Positions 12,718-25,014 of a stretch of DNA of 64,000 nt are shown here, piece after piece (position 1 is the first letter of the stretch; each line of letters begins with the position of its first letter). The notes under the pieces were generated by a model that saw only the letters and a list, made by a program, of their open reading frames with translations, was not told the origin of the DNA and did no database searches. Source of the DNA: Patiria pectinifera (Eukaryota > Echinodermata > Asteroidea > Valvatida > Asterinidae); the NCBI GenBank assembly GCA_029964075.1, contig CM057130.1, positions 310,001-374,000 of the forward strand, read 5' to 3'. The translations under genes and the position numbers were made by a program.

Positions 12718-14446
12718 GTATATTGTATATATTTATTTACTACAATGTACCGGTACCTTTATCCAGGGTAACCAAAACAGTTTTTAACTGATTTCCATTG
12801 GGACATTGCATACATTACAACAAATTCAATGAAGTTAACCAAAATGCATTTGACAAGGACACTGTTCATTGATGAAACAGACTACGAAGTGCGAACAATA
12901 TTACTTATAAATACGTCAGACGTATGTTACCAGTACATGTCTTACACTTGAAATAAACCTATTTTACATTATTTCATTTTCAAGCACAAGACATAAATTG
13001 CTGATAACGGGTTGGGCGAAAACCATGCAAAAAAAAATTGGGGGGGAAAAATGGGGAAATTCTGGATCCGGCTACAAATTACTGTGGTAACCAAGGTAGA
13101 ACTCCCTAAATCAGTGCATTCAGAAATTTCTCATCAGAATATGACACAAAAAAGTTTGAACATCCAATCTATTGCTGACATGAGTGCAAATACTAGAAAA
13201 AAACTGTGTTTATACTGGTACTTCCTTTAAAACTTCATACAAGTTATTGCCATAGGAAAACAAACATCATTCTAATGCATTGCAGGACCCTATCCCAATA
13301 CTAAGTGCCTCAGAAAAAATCTCAAGATCCATACGGTACAGGTACATGTATTATGCAGGCATAACAATTTCATGATTAAATTAAATCCTTGCTGATGGCT
13401 GCACCCCATTAAAATTCCCAATCAATAATTCTGTAAATTATTTCAGTCAATGAACAATTTATCAGAGAAAAAGTCACTTCATTGGATATGCTACCCTATG
13501 AGTGCATTACACAAGTGGGATGCATCACAATGATGTCACATACACAACGTGAGTCACATCAGAATAAGCAGTGCATAGCAATACCAAGTATTAAATCACT
13601 ACAGTAGTGAAACTGCATACTTTTTCATTACATATATTTACACCATTATTGTAACACTGATCCTACAATATGTAAACAAAACTGAGCTGTAAAAGCCAAT
13701 AGCAGTTAACAATAAACCACAATAGTAGAACAGTTCCGCTTAGCTGTTTCCTGTAATAAATAAGGGGATAAATTTCAGACCAGTGATGAATGATTGGCTT
13801 CAACTTACATGTACATGTATTTCTGTCATTCTCTTGATATACATACATGTATGTACTAAGTTCCAATGGACAGATAGGATTGACGCTCCATTCATACAGT
13901 GGATACACTGACCGTCCCTTCCTACCGTGCATGTGCATTACATAAAAGCAAACATTATAATCTGGCTTTAAAGGGACACTGCATCCTGGAATGCGCCCAA
14001 TTGGGCTACCAAACACATTTTAAATGAAACAATGTTAATTGGAACTTTGCATTTAGAGGTACCGGTAGGATATAAACGTCCACACAACCATCCTTAAAGA
14101 GACATTTGACAATAAATTTTGTTCTTGCATTTATTTTTTAACACACGAACAAATATTGTTAAAAATACATTGTTCACATTCCTTTACAAAACGTCCCCCT
14201 GGTCTGCCCTACAAAGCGGGTCTGGCCACCTACATGTACCGTATCTCTTGAGGAGGGTGATGCAAAGCCTTGTTATATGTAAATTTCTAATTTATGATGC
14301 GCAAACAATACATGTGCTTCATTCTGCAACATATTCACAAACCATCTGGGGAACTTAGAATGGCAAGTACAAAGTTGATGGATTACATGGATATCAAACT
14401 CATCATGTTTAATTTTTTCTTCAAGAATACAGTCCCGGTGCCACGA

Positions 14447-15500
14447 GACTCAATCGTAGAACAACATTGGATAGAGGCGCTGAGGTGAAGAGGCAAGATC
14501 ACAGACTCAATTGTAGAACAACATTGGAAGCATAGAGGCACTGAGGTGAAGAGGCAAGATCACAGACTCAATCATAGAACAACATTGGAAGCATAGAGGC
14601 GCTGAGGTGAAGAGGCAAGATCACAGACTCAATCATAGAACAACATTGGAAGCATAGAGGCACTGAGGTGAAGAGGCAAGATCACAGACTCAATCATAGA
14701 ACAACATTGGAAGCATAGAGGCACTGAGGTGAAGAGGCAAGATCACAGACTCAATCATAGAACAACATTGGAAGCACAGAGGCGCTGAGGTGAAGAGGCA
14801 AGATCACAGACTCAATCATAGAACAACATTGGAAGCACAGAGGCGCTGAGGTGAAGAGGCAAGATCACAGACTCAATCATAGAACAACATTGGAAGCATA
14901 GAGGCACTGAGGTGAAGAGGCAAGATCACAGACTCAATCATAGAACAACATTGGAAGCACAGAGGCGCTGAGGTGAAGAGGCAAGATCACAGACTCAATC
15001 ATAGAACAACATTGCAAGCATACATTTTGAGGCGCCGAGGTAAAGAGGCAAGATCACAGACTCAATCGTAGAACAACATTGGAAGCACAGAGGCGCTGAG
15101 GTGAAGAGGCAAGATCACAGACTCAATCATAGAACAACATTGGAAGCACAGAGGCGCTGAGGTGAAGAGGCAAGATCACAGACTAAATCATAGAACAACA
15201 TTGGAAGCACAGAGGCGCTGAGGTGAAGAGGCAAGATCACAGACTCAATCATAGAACAACATTGGAAGCATAGAGGCGCTGAGGTGAAGAGGCAAGATCA
15301 CAGACTCAATCGTAGAACAACATTGGAAGCATAGAGGCGCTGAGGTGAAGAGGCAAGATCACAGACTCAATCATAGAACAACATTGGAAGCACAGAGGCA
15401 CTGAGGTGAAGAGGCAAGATCACAGACTCAATCATAGAACAACATTGGAAGCATAGAGGCACTGAGGTGAAGAGGCAAGATCACAGACTCAATCATAGAA
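14447..15500 (+). repeat. 61-bp tandem satellite array (about 17 copies, truncated by the gap)
   Basis: The unit contains actcaatcatagaacaacat, ggaagcatagaggcgctgag and gtgaagaggcaagatcacag, and recurs with a constant 61-bp period. Copies differ at a few sites: cat/cgt/ttg before 'agaac', gcata/gcaca, ggcgctg/ggcactg. The first copy lacks 4 bp. One copy near 15010-15040 has an insertion (tacattttg) with other changes. The array runs into the N gap, so its true length is unknown. Since 61 is not a multiple of 3, it does not encode a repeat protein. Confidence 0.95.
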
Positions 15501-16000
15501 NNNNNNNNNNNNNNNNNNNNNNNNNNNNNNNNNNNNNNNNNNNNNNNNNNNNNNNNNNNNNNNNNNNNNNNNNNNNNNNNNNNNNNNNNNNNNNNNNNNN
15601 NNNNNNNNNNNNNNNNNNNNNNNNNNNNNNNNNNNNNNNNNNNNNNNNNNNNNNNNNNNNNNNNNNNNNNNNNNNNNNNNNNNNNNNNNNNNNNNNNNNN
15701 NNNNNNNNNNNNNNNNNNNNNNNNNNNNNNNNNNNNNNNNNNNNNNNNNNNNNNNNNNNNNNNNNNNNNNNNNNNNNNNNNNNNNNNNNNNNNNNNNNNN
15801 NNNNNNNNNNNNNNNNNNNNNNNNNNNNNNNNNNNNNNNNNNNNNNNNNNNNNNNNNNNNNNNNNNNNNNNNNNNNNNNNNNNNNNNNNNNNNNNNNNNN
15901 NNNNNNNNNNNNNNNNNNNNNNNNNNNNNNNNNNNNNNNNNNNNNNNNNNNNNNNNNNNNNNNNNNNNNNNNNNNNNNNNNNNNNNNNNNNNNNNNNNNN
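15501..16000. other. Assembly gap (500 N)
   Basis: There are exactly 500 consecutive N, a round number typical of a placeholder rather than a measured size. The left edge is satellite and the right edge is unique sequence with no satellite unit. Order and orientation across it are therefore the least certain join in the window. Confidence 0.99.
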
Positions 16001-16083
16001 TGATGCAGAGATGAGGGAAATCTCTAAGAAGCAGAGTTATGAAGCTTTCTCTTATACCGTATAAAAATCACTATTCATTTCAG

Positions 16084-16131
16084 GCCGGCTCTGACAAATT
16101 GAACTCTCGCCACCCTGCCAAAGAGTTTGAG
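16084..16131 (+). other. Possible 48-nt micro-exon
   Basis: Sixteen open codons (AGSDKLNSRHPAKEFE) lie between attcatttcag and gag|gtactg, in phase 0 at both ends, just right of the assembly gap. The phase-0 start would accept the donor at 8011 if the left contig were turned around, but its phase-0 end does not fit the exon at 19867. It could be a small alternative exon of the neurabin gene or a chance arrangement. Confidence 0.18.
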
Positions 16132-19100
16132 GTACTGTTTGTATCTCCAAGCTCGTTAGAAGCTTCAATCTATGCAAATTGACCAGACATCACTTGTATT
16201 ATTCATCCAATTTAAGCTTTGTCGGTTTCAAGTTGCATTCTACGTGCTGTTTTTCGAGTTTCATCAAAAAAACAAAACAGATTCCTTTTTGAAATTGTTT
16301 TTTTTTTCTAGCATTACTGAAGTTATTCACTTTTGAATGAGACATCAACTGAACAAAAATCAGCCCACGTTTAGTTATGCTGGAATTCAGTGACCAGAAT
16401 TAGAAGGTTTTTACTGCGGTGGTGTCACGCTCACGCGCATGCTGCACGCGTTCTTAAAGACGAGGCGCACGCGCATTTTTGTATTCCTGTTGGTCGAAAG
16501 AGCCCGGAGTGCGTGTGTTCTACCGAGTAGACTCATGCGAGCCTCGCGGCCCAATAATAATTCCATCTCCCAAGATAGGCTGGTTCCTGCCCCACACTCA
16601 GTATCAATAATATGCGTCTCTGTTTGTGCCCAAAATGAAAAAGAAAATCCCGAGGGTTGTAGATTCCTCCCCCCCCCCCCCAAAAAAAGAAGAAATAAGT
16701 TTGTTTTGAGGGGGAAGGGGGTGGAATAAAACATACAAGAAACAAACAATTGAATTTGTTGAAGAGCACAGGGAGTGCAAGTTGAATAATGAAGTCCCAG
16801 TAGGAGATTTCTAGAGTAAACATGTTTTGAAGACTTACTTTAAGAGGCTTGGGCTATTGCATTTTGATTTACTAAACTACATGAAGCTGTCCCCTAAGGA
16901 CTGTTGAGAGTTGGGCATCCATAAATTCGGTATTCATTCTGGAGGAAATTGCATGGAATTGGAAACTAAACTTAAGGCTTTTGTTTGAAACATTCAGAAA
17001 ACCAATTTTGATCTTGTTGGCGTAGCTGTTTTCATGAATGTCAACTGGGGATTTATTTGTTGCATTACTTATTTGTTGAAATATGTAAATATCCAGACCT
17101 GTGTGAGATTACATAGCTCCGTCTTATCCAGGCCAGTATGGGATTACGTAGCTCCGTCTGTGTGTTTCATAAGAGTCTGTCTTGGAGGGATTTCTTGAAA
17201 TGTGAAAAGATTTGCAACAATTGTGGCTAATTTGATACACGCTGGAGGAAATTCCAGTCCGATCTGGAAACATACGTAACTCTTGTTTGTGTGTTTTTAA
17301 ACGAGTCTCACTTCTTGAATTTGCAGCATTTCTATCAATATGTTAGCTCATGACAGACTGAATGTAGTTTAATATCGCAATTGTAAAGCAAAGGTTTTTG
17401 TATTTATTGCTGAAATGTAGAATGTAATTAGCTCTGTTAATCACATTTTGCAGAGGAAAACTAAAATTGTATCCCTTTAAAAATATATAATTGTTTTCAT
17501 TACTCATAGAAGCCAATCTTAAATGCAAATTTCTGAGAAGTTTGCTTGAATAGTTTCATTTTTTAAATATGACTCTCCTGCCTATTTTCATCAGGCCAAA
17601 TATGTCCATGTTTCAAACTCTGAAATCTTACTCCCTCAGCTGCAACAACTTGATACAATCCTGTCATCTGATACAATGTTATTAAAAGATTGACCGGCGT
17701 CCGTCTCATTCTAGAATCAGCGCCTTAACTCCCCCTCAAATCTTGGTCAGATGTACGTACGTAAACAATTGTAGCATCCACAAAACCCAGCAAACTGGAA
17801 TGTCCGACCGGAGGCCGGAATTTTTGGTTGACGATTATAGTGTCCAGGCCGGATCAGTTCCTGGTGGAATTGGGATCTTGGACAGGACGGGAGAAGTTCA
17901 AGTTTGTGTTTAGGATTCGGCAGATCAATGACCGAGACTTAATACCGTGCTTAATCCAATTTACATTTTGCAAATGATGAGGATTTCTCTGGCGGATGTG
18001 TTTGTGCTGCTCCCCGCAGGGCTTAGGGGGAGGGTGATCAGTTGTCCAGTCAAGATGCTCGTTATCGCTGCAGTTGCTGACCAAACCTGGCAGGCGTTTT
18101 TCAAAGAGATCTTTTTAACATGTGCCCAAGGGGTTTTCCTGGTATTAAGAAGCCCATTATTATGAAACATTATTATCGGATTATGTAGAGAGTGTTGGAA
18201 TTATTACAGTCACTTCAGAAATCCTGAGTCTTGTCGTACACGATGTTGAATTCCCCTTGTCACATAGACTCTGATCAGCCAATGAGGGAGATCATCTGTT
18301 TCTAATCAAGCATCGCCTTGATGTTAATTGGTTATCAAAATTTCAAGAGGGGTCAGTCAGAAGTGTGTATTAGCACTCTCCATCGTCACGCAGTTGCATA
18401 GTGCTGGCTAACGAGTAGTTCACAAATTTGTGATTTGCATAGAGTTTTATCTTATTGTGTTAGTCTGAGCGGTCGTGCAACTCTTCCTCAGATCACCTGA
18501 TATCCTCAGTTTTTACTTTCCATGTGTGCCATTAAAAGTGAAGAAAAAAAAGTCTGTAGAAAATCTTGTATTTCCTCGTTCTGTGTGACTTCCCTTTTGC
18601 ATGCATTTTTGAAATCCAATCTGAGGTAAATAGAAATTAATCTTAGTTGGAGGTACAACCACCATCTTTGTTGTTTTTCTAGACCATTCTCCGTGAAGTA
18701 ATTAGTAGCAACATAGGGTCACATGATTGTTTGAGGGCATTTTGGGTGGTTTAAATCAACCCTGGTGCTCTACAGATCATGGCAGTTTGCGAGGCACTTG
18801 GCACAATTTGGATTAAACTCTGGGTTCAAGGGTTCAATTCAACCATAGAGCTAGGCCACTATACCTGCCATGGCCCGTCATGGAGGGGCTAAGTATGCCA
18901 CCAGGCCAGTGCGTGCCCAATCAACCAGCGTTTTCATTCCAAGTCATTGCCAGAAACATTTGGATTCAGGCAAAAGATTTACCAATGCACAGGCAGTATA
19001 ATATTGCAGAAATGAAGGGTTTATTTATATCTGTGGACATTGTTGACCAAATTGACAAATGTCAGTATTGAATGGATGCCTTGGGGTTGGCTCAAATGAT

Positions 19101-19866
19101 ATCCAGGAAACTAGGACAGTGTGGACTTTTGGTCTCCCGGTGACATATTTATAGCACTTGAAAATGGAATCATTTCAAGTGATTGGATCTCATAAAATGA
19201 GTTTAAGAGATTTTTTTTTTTTTTCAATATTTTGATGAAGTTTAACATTCACTCACTTCATTTTAAGGACTTAGCATGTACATATATGTGGTTGAAAATG
19301 TTGACAACTCCTATTTATTTCCAAAAGTTGTTTTAAACTTTCAGAGTAGTTTCACATGTACATGTACGATTCGTGGTTGGCATAAACGTCTTATTATTAT
19401 ACCTACCAGTGTCGTATTATTTTACGATAGTTGGCATTTTGAAGAAGCACTTTAAAACAACCTGTTCCTGTTCCAGTCAGCTGCAAACATTAAACAGCAC
19501 TGGTTAGAACATTGAAATCTAGGAAACACCAAAAACAGCCTAGTATAACCATGGAACTAGGCTTCGCCTCGCCCACGCCACTTCACCACCTGGGGTGATT
19601 CATAGGTGGCGCTCGGCTTTGGATCAACTGGTAAACGATCAACTCATGAACACACACACATATTTGGCAGCTTTCACACTTTATAGTACAGGAGGCTCAT
19701 TAAAATAAAAGCCAATTAGGTAGCCCAGTTTCCACAAAGCTTTTTGAACCAGTTACGCATTAAACGGTCTGCACAAATACCTGAGGGCTTTGAAAAGACG
19801 AACATTGTGTATTAGAGATAAGAACACCCCGTCAACACTAAATGGTTTGGCCATGTTTAATTGCAG
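16132..19866. other. Non-coding stretch upstream of the first PDZ exon
   Basis: I see no convincing exon here. The area contains a CpG-rich patch (about 16415-16560, with tcacgctcacgcgcatgctg), a C run followed by A (about 16670-16690), a poly-T tract (about 19209-19224) and ordinary AT-rich DNA. The conserved pre-PDZ exon of neurabin (PP1-docking motif and ELEKRVE segment) would be expected here but was not detected on either strand. Confidence 0.5.
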
Positions 19867-19987
19867 GTGATGACGGCTTGGGCCTCAGCATTATCGGCAT
19901 GGGGGTGGGCGCTGACGCAGGACTGGAGAAGCTTGGTATCTTCATCAAGACAATCACTGAGAACGGTGCTGCTCATAGAGATGGAAG
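19867..19987 (+). CDS. Neurabin/spinophilin PDZ exon 1 of 3 (first half of PDZ)
   Basis: The exon lies between attgcag and gtaggt, and carries 39 whole codons flanked by two partial ones (2 nt at each end). It encodes the start of a PDZ domain, with the carboxylate-binding loop as GLGLSIIG followed by [20 protein letters not shown]. This [19 protein letters not shown] signature is characteristic of neurabin (PPP1R9A) and spinophilin (PPP1R9B). These proteins tether protein phosphatase 1 to actin-rich sites such as dendritic spines and cell junctions. The residues just before (LEKRVE...FPVEL type, with the PP1-docking motif further upstream) must come from an exon not found here. The incoming phase (one base supplied by the previous exon) does not match the phase-0 donor at 8011, so at least one exon is missing between them. 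Confidence 0.95.
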
Positions 19988-20094
19988 GTAGGTAATACAC
20001 CATTTAAAAAGAAACTTGGCCCAATGTCATAGGCCTGCTAAGCACAGTTTCTGTTAACAGATTAATTATAAAAGTAAAAGTAAAGTCTGTCACG

Positions 20095-20335
20095 AGCCAA
20101 TATGTGACATGAAACAACTAAGAATATTCTATTCTCCCTGGATGGTATGCCAGTCCATCGCAGGTTACTCCCCAGCTAATGCCGGTACCCCTTTATACTC
20201 CTGGGTGGAAAGAGGCAAGTGGGGTGAAGTGGCTTGCCCAAGGACACAACATATTGCCAGCAACAGGATTCGAACCCCTGACCCTCTTATCATGAGTCAC
20301 GAATCCTGTCGACAATGTCTCCGTTTATTTCATGA
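20095..20335 (-). mobile_element. tRNA-derived SINE copy (minus orientation)
   Basis: The plus strand carries aggattcgaacccctgaccc, the reverse complement of a pol III B box (GGTTCGAATCC), next to ttgcccaaggacacaac and tactcctgggtggaaagag. This layout (tRNA-like head, then 'tgttgtgtccttgggcaag', then 'cacccaggagtataaa') is that of a widespread family of aquatic-animal SINEs. The A-box end is degraded. It lies in the intron just after the first PDZ exon. Confidence 0.65.
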
Positions 20336-20639
20336 AGACCGTAAGCAGTAAGCACACAAAAGGCATGCTTACCTCAGAAGAAAAAAGTTGCCAAAATTAA
20401 TGGCGTAACAATAGAGATCTTCATGCGCCAACTGTCAGCACGTCCACGCCACGAAAAACGTTGGCACAATTTGCTTCTGTAGTTAGAATAACATTCCTCC
20501 TGACTGTTAAGCAGTGCCTGGTCCCTCAATGTACCGGTAGTCTGTGCAGCAGAGGGCGCTGTTTGTCTACTCTTGAGATTCAGTGTTTGAGGGACACTGT
20601 GCAGGGATCCTGAACCCTAACATCCATCAAAATCCACAC

Positions 20640-20952
20640 CCCTGATTTTGGAGAATTTCGGCGGATTCAGGATACCTCCATATTGAAAAAGTTGGGGGAT
20701 TTTGATGGATTCAGGACAGTAAGCCTAGCGATACTGCAGGATTTTGATGGATTCAGGATACCTCCATATTGAGCAGTTGGGGGACTTTGATGGATTCAGG
20801 ATCTCAGCAGTTTCTCCTTGGCTATATGTTTGGTGTGTATGAGGTATTATGAATTCTGATGGACTCACTGGTGGATTCTGATGGACTCAGGACACCAACA
20901 TTTTTTTGCACGACAAAATTGGTGGATTGTGGCGGATTCAGGATACTTTCTA
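20640..20952 (+). repeat. Degenerate short repeats 'gatggattcagga'
   Basis: About eight irregularly spaced copies of (g)attttgatggattcaggat(ac), several followed by 'acctccatattga', occur within about 310 bp. Variants include cggattcagga and gatggactcagga. The spacing is not constant, so this is a decayed minisatellite. Related words recur at 41866-41925 and, on the other strand, 49740-50185. Confidence 0.6.
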
Positions 20953-22329
20953 GTAAAAGTGCTCAAAGGAGTTAGGGTTATTAAACTACAAGTAGGCCGA
21001 CATGCATGATATCATGTTGTAAGCACTTCCTTTTTGTGAAGGAATGTGCAGAAACTTGTATAGCCTTTCCTTTTTTGACAAGTGCACTTGAGACTGAAGG
21101 CATGATGACAATGCCACTTACTTTTCCTTCAATCTCTCTGTCATTTTATCTGTTGACGGGGTACTAGCACATCTATAGAATCAATATGGTAGGAAGACAT
21201 GTAAGATTTCACGCAAAGGGCTGTGCTTCAGTACAGCAGAACAACTGGAATTTTGTATACATGTAAGCATGACATTGAGGTAGATTTGCATTTATGGTTG
21301 ACAGAAGTACTTGTATCCTTCTTATAGGAAGGTGCTTTATATTTAAAAACAGCTTTAATAATGTCGCACTTTTCCACGGTTCGCAGACAAAATCCCCTCA
21401 TCAGCAACCAAGATGGTGATTTGTTTCCTCCAGGCCAGTGGCAAAGTGTAACGCGTCATGATTTAGGCTCGCGGCTGTTGACACTATACACCACTCCAGC
21501 AAATAAGACATGACTGATTCCAGGCCCACACCTGTAAACTCTATTTACCTTTGCACTTTAATATGCATTACAGCCATATTAATGCTGTTAGCTTTCCCAC
21601 CGGCCGCCCCCAGGCCCCCCCCCCCCTTCCCGTATCTGAATTATCCGCCTTTCCAGACATCAAAGGGTTTTCGCCCTACTCAAGTATTCATGGGCATCCC
21701 AAGCTCTGCAAAAGCCTGCAGACGCAGACGTCGATGCCCCGGAGGCATTAGTGAGCCCACTCCATCCTGCACCACACTCTCTTGGTTTGCCCAGGTAGAC
21801 ATTCTCAACACGTCATTCCTGATTCGGCTTACCGTACATGCAGTCTACTCTCTTAGTTCTGTCCTTGATTTGCCTAGAGAACTTCCCCTTCCGTCTTCTA
21901 ACTCCACCCCCTTCTTTTTTGTCTTCACCACATTGCTTCCCTGTTCTCAAGTGGATCAATTCATCTGACACACTCTGAATGAAGTTAGTGCAGTCTGGAG
22001 CAGTGCAATCGTTGATGGCTGGCCTAGATCTTTGGCAGTTTAAGAAGGTTACAGGGGTGGCACTTTGGTCGCAGAGACTTTGTTGAAAGCCCACCAGCAT
22101 AAACCATTTTATCTTACAGATATACAATGCAGTCCATCATTTGTAATTTGTGCATTTTGTTCGTTTGAAGCAACAAAAGTGTTCAAAATCTAATGAAGGA
22201 TACTGAACAACTAACCTGATGAAGTTTCAGCTCAGCTTCAGCTGTATATTCCGAGAAAAACAGCATTCTAGGATCTCAATTTCAAATCAAAAGTTGCTGA
22301 ATCATGTTTTGAATTGTTTTGAATTGCAG

Positions 22330-22490
22330 CTATACGCGATGTCGCGCACTGATCCGACGAATTATACATGTAGCAACCGCGCGCGCCTGTGCGTCGTGCC
22401 AATGCTTGCGCGCGCTGCGCCGAATAACAAAATGAACTACTAATTTAAATTTTCCTACGGTGCGTCTTAAGACGCACCGTTGGAAAGGCC
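22330..22490. other. CpG-rich patch with a perfect 24-bp palindrome
   Basis: A run of CpG dinucleotides (gcaaccgcgcgcgcctgtgc, cttgcgcgcgctgcgcc) precedes a perfect inverted repeat at 22457-22480 with half-site acggtgcgtctt. One T:T mismatch and five more pairs (tttcc/ggaaa) extend it to 22451-22486. It has no open frame of note. It may be a protein-binding site, a cruciform-forming sequence, or the centre of a foldback element. Confidence 0.5.
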
Positions 22491-24872
22491 TTCTTTCGTT
22501 GATTACTTCAAAATGATAGCTTGCCAGAAAGATTAATTTCACAGGGAGTTTAGTCCACTTACTATCTTTCAACCAAGTTATTTTTTCAACAATAATACGC
22601 CAGTTACTTTTTCAGATGGCTGCAAATGATGGACTATAGCTTTAAAGAGAAATACTGAATAAACAGCACAGAATGTCACATGTCATGTTGATCCTATGAT
22701 CACTTCCAAAGAACTACAGGTACCTACAGCCCCCCCCCCAAAAAAGACCAAAAAGATGAATCCCCACCCTAAAAAACAACAACAAAGGAACAAAAGGACC
22801 AAAAGTACATGTACAAACAAATTTGAAAACGGTATAAATAAACCCTGTAAAAATAAACACTCCACAATTTTGTAATTGATGCTTTTAATATTTTCAACAC
22901 AACCATCCCTGACAACTATGCTTGCATATTACTTTCTCTCACTAACTCAGAGAAGACATTTCCTTTGAAATACACCTACTGACCACTGTGTATCTATTGT
23001 TGGGAATTGAAAACAAGATTTTTTTTATCAGATTATAGACAGACAGATCCCAAGTAGAGACTCTCTCAACCTAAAGCATTGGTCAGATTACAAAGTTTGA
23101 CCGTCCAATCAGCCAGTTCACCCCCTGTAGACACTTCTTCTCTGTACATTTCCGCTTTGCAGTCTGCAACTTCTTGATGTCGCCCCCCCCCTTCTGTTAC
23201 TGCTGACGAGAGCTTATCCTTGTCTCATATCTTTTACAATTTCTCCTCTTGAGGCCCCTCTTGTAACTCATACAGGCACTTAGACTGCCTTCTTGTACCT
23301 CATACGGACACTTGGGCTCCCCTTCAACAAGATTTGGCGTGAGAGTCTCATCAGCACTTCCGTTCATTGCCCCTACTCCCCTGTCCTGCCGTTCCCTGAT
23401 GACAGACATTGTTTGGATGGAACTGCACATAGGGAAGTTAATTTAGAAAGCAGAATCAAGGAATTGTACAAAATTGGGAAATTCAGTCACGATCCCTTGA
23501 TTTGGGAGGCAACACAAAAGATCCCCCTGAATGGAATGCAGAAGCTGTGGCCTACATTTCTGTCCTCTGGGAAATATCTCTGTCGTATTTATTAAATATA
23601 AGGCATCGTAGTTTTTCCTATTCAGTAATGCTGAACTCAGGTTGTCATGTTGAAATGTGATTCCACACACAAAAGTGTACCACTGACTCAACCCCCCCCC
23701 CCAAAAAAAACCCAGAAGAAAACAAGTGCCACCTTAGCAGCACCAAGACTGATATTGGACTCTCTATCTTATTGACATAGAAATAATAGTTACATGTACC
23801 TTTCAGAGTTTGTTTATTAAGCAGGACGTAGCTTGCGAGGTCATCTTGTATTTTTAAGTGTCACCTTATATTTTTGAAGAGCATATTTTTGCTGAGCGTA
23901 AAAATCATTTGAAGTAAACTTGTTCGACATTATTGAATATTTAATATTATACTTCATTCTAAAATATCATTGGTACCCTGGGGATGAAGGTTTTTGGTCA
24001 TTTAACACAGTGTCTGTAACATAAACCGTCCTCTTTTCCTGTAATACAAACACTACCCCGAAATGAACGATTTTTGGTTTAGGTAATAAGAATGGATTTT
24101 TTAACTAACACAATATGAAACGTTTTTACAAAAAAAAACAGAAAAAAGGAAAGTTATCCAACCCTCATCTAATCAAATCAGGCAGTGAAATAAGATAGAT
24201 ATAACGTCACTTTTCATTACTGGCATTCAGTCTCGTCATGATAAAGGTATTAACTGCCAGCGAGTCTGCGGGAACATTGGGCTTGCCTGGGAGCTAGCCA
24301 ACGATGTGATACACTCGGAGAGTCTCAAGCACCGACTGAGCTTGAGAGGCCCCAGATGAAGAGCTAAATTGGATTTTTAAAGTATTTGCCTCTAGATATC
24401 GAGCAGAGAAAATCTCAGAAGGAATAAGAGAAAAACGATGGAGGCTGGCTCTGAAAAGGTTGGAGTTTTGCATGAGTGAACTCTGGCCTTTTCATCCATT
24501 GATCAGAATTGATATTGATATTCTGATGAAAATTTCATAACTTTGTCAGCCTTCAAATGTTGTATGGACTGCTGCTGAAGGCAAATTATTTAGAGTGATA
24601 TATCCAAAGTTGCTAATGGACAGGTTTTGTAAGGTCAGTTTCATTTTTTATATCAAAAGTGGTCATACTTCTGTAAGTTTAAAATGATGAAATTAATTCT
24701 CAAACTTAAGTGAAGTGAAGTAAGACACAGTTACATTGATGATAACATCACCAACCCCATTGAGTTTGATTGCACATATTTTTTGAAAGGCAAATTGTAC
24801 ATGTATACATTTACAAATATAAAAGTACAATTTTGCCTCAGTCTTATTTTGTTTGTATCTCTTTGCCTGCAG

Positions 24873-24977
24873 GATCAGTGTGAATGATCAGATTATTGAG
24901 GTGGATGGGAAGAGCCTTGTAGGAGTTAGTCAGAAGTATGCTGCCGGTGTCTTAAAGAACACTAGTGGGCTAGTCAG
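24873..24977 (+). CDS. Neurabin/spinophilin PDZ exon 2 of 3
   Basis: The exon is bordered by ttgcctgcag and gtaagag, with 34 whole codons plus split codons. The AG left by the previous exon plus the first G gives Arg, so the reading frame continues exactly. It encodes [20 protein letters not shown] and the following AAGVLKNT helix, the central strands and alpha-B helix of the PDZ domain. It matches the neurabin family pattern xVNDxIxEVDGxSLVGVxQ. It ends with an Arg codon split AG|A across a 28.5 kb intron to the exon at 53454. A degenerate minisatellite begins just after the donor. Confidence 0.96.
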
Positions 24978-25014
24978 GTAAGAGCCAACAATCTGTATGT
25001 CTCATCAACTTGGA

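Noticed and set aside
15467-16003. Long frame across the N gap
   Set aside because: It consists of unknown bases and satellite; not a gene.
21510-21968. 152-codon plus-strand frame starting MTDSRPTPVN
   Set aside because: It is driven by a C-rich tract (poly-Pro), has no recognisable domain or splice context, and composition explains the open length.
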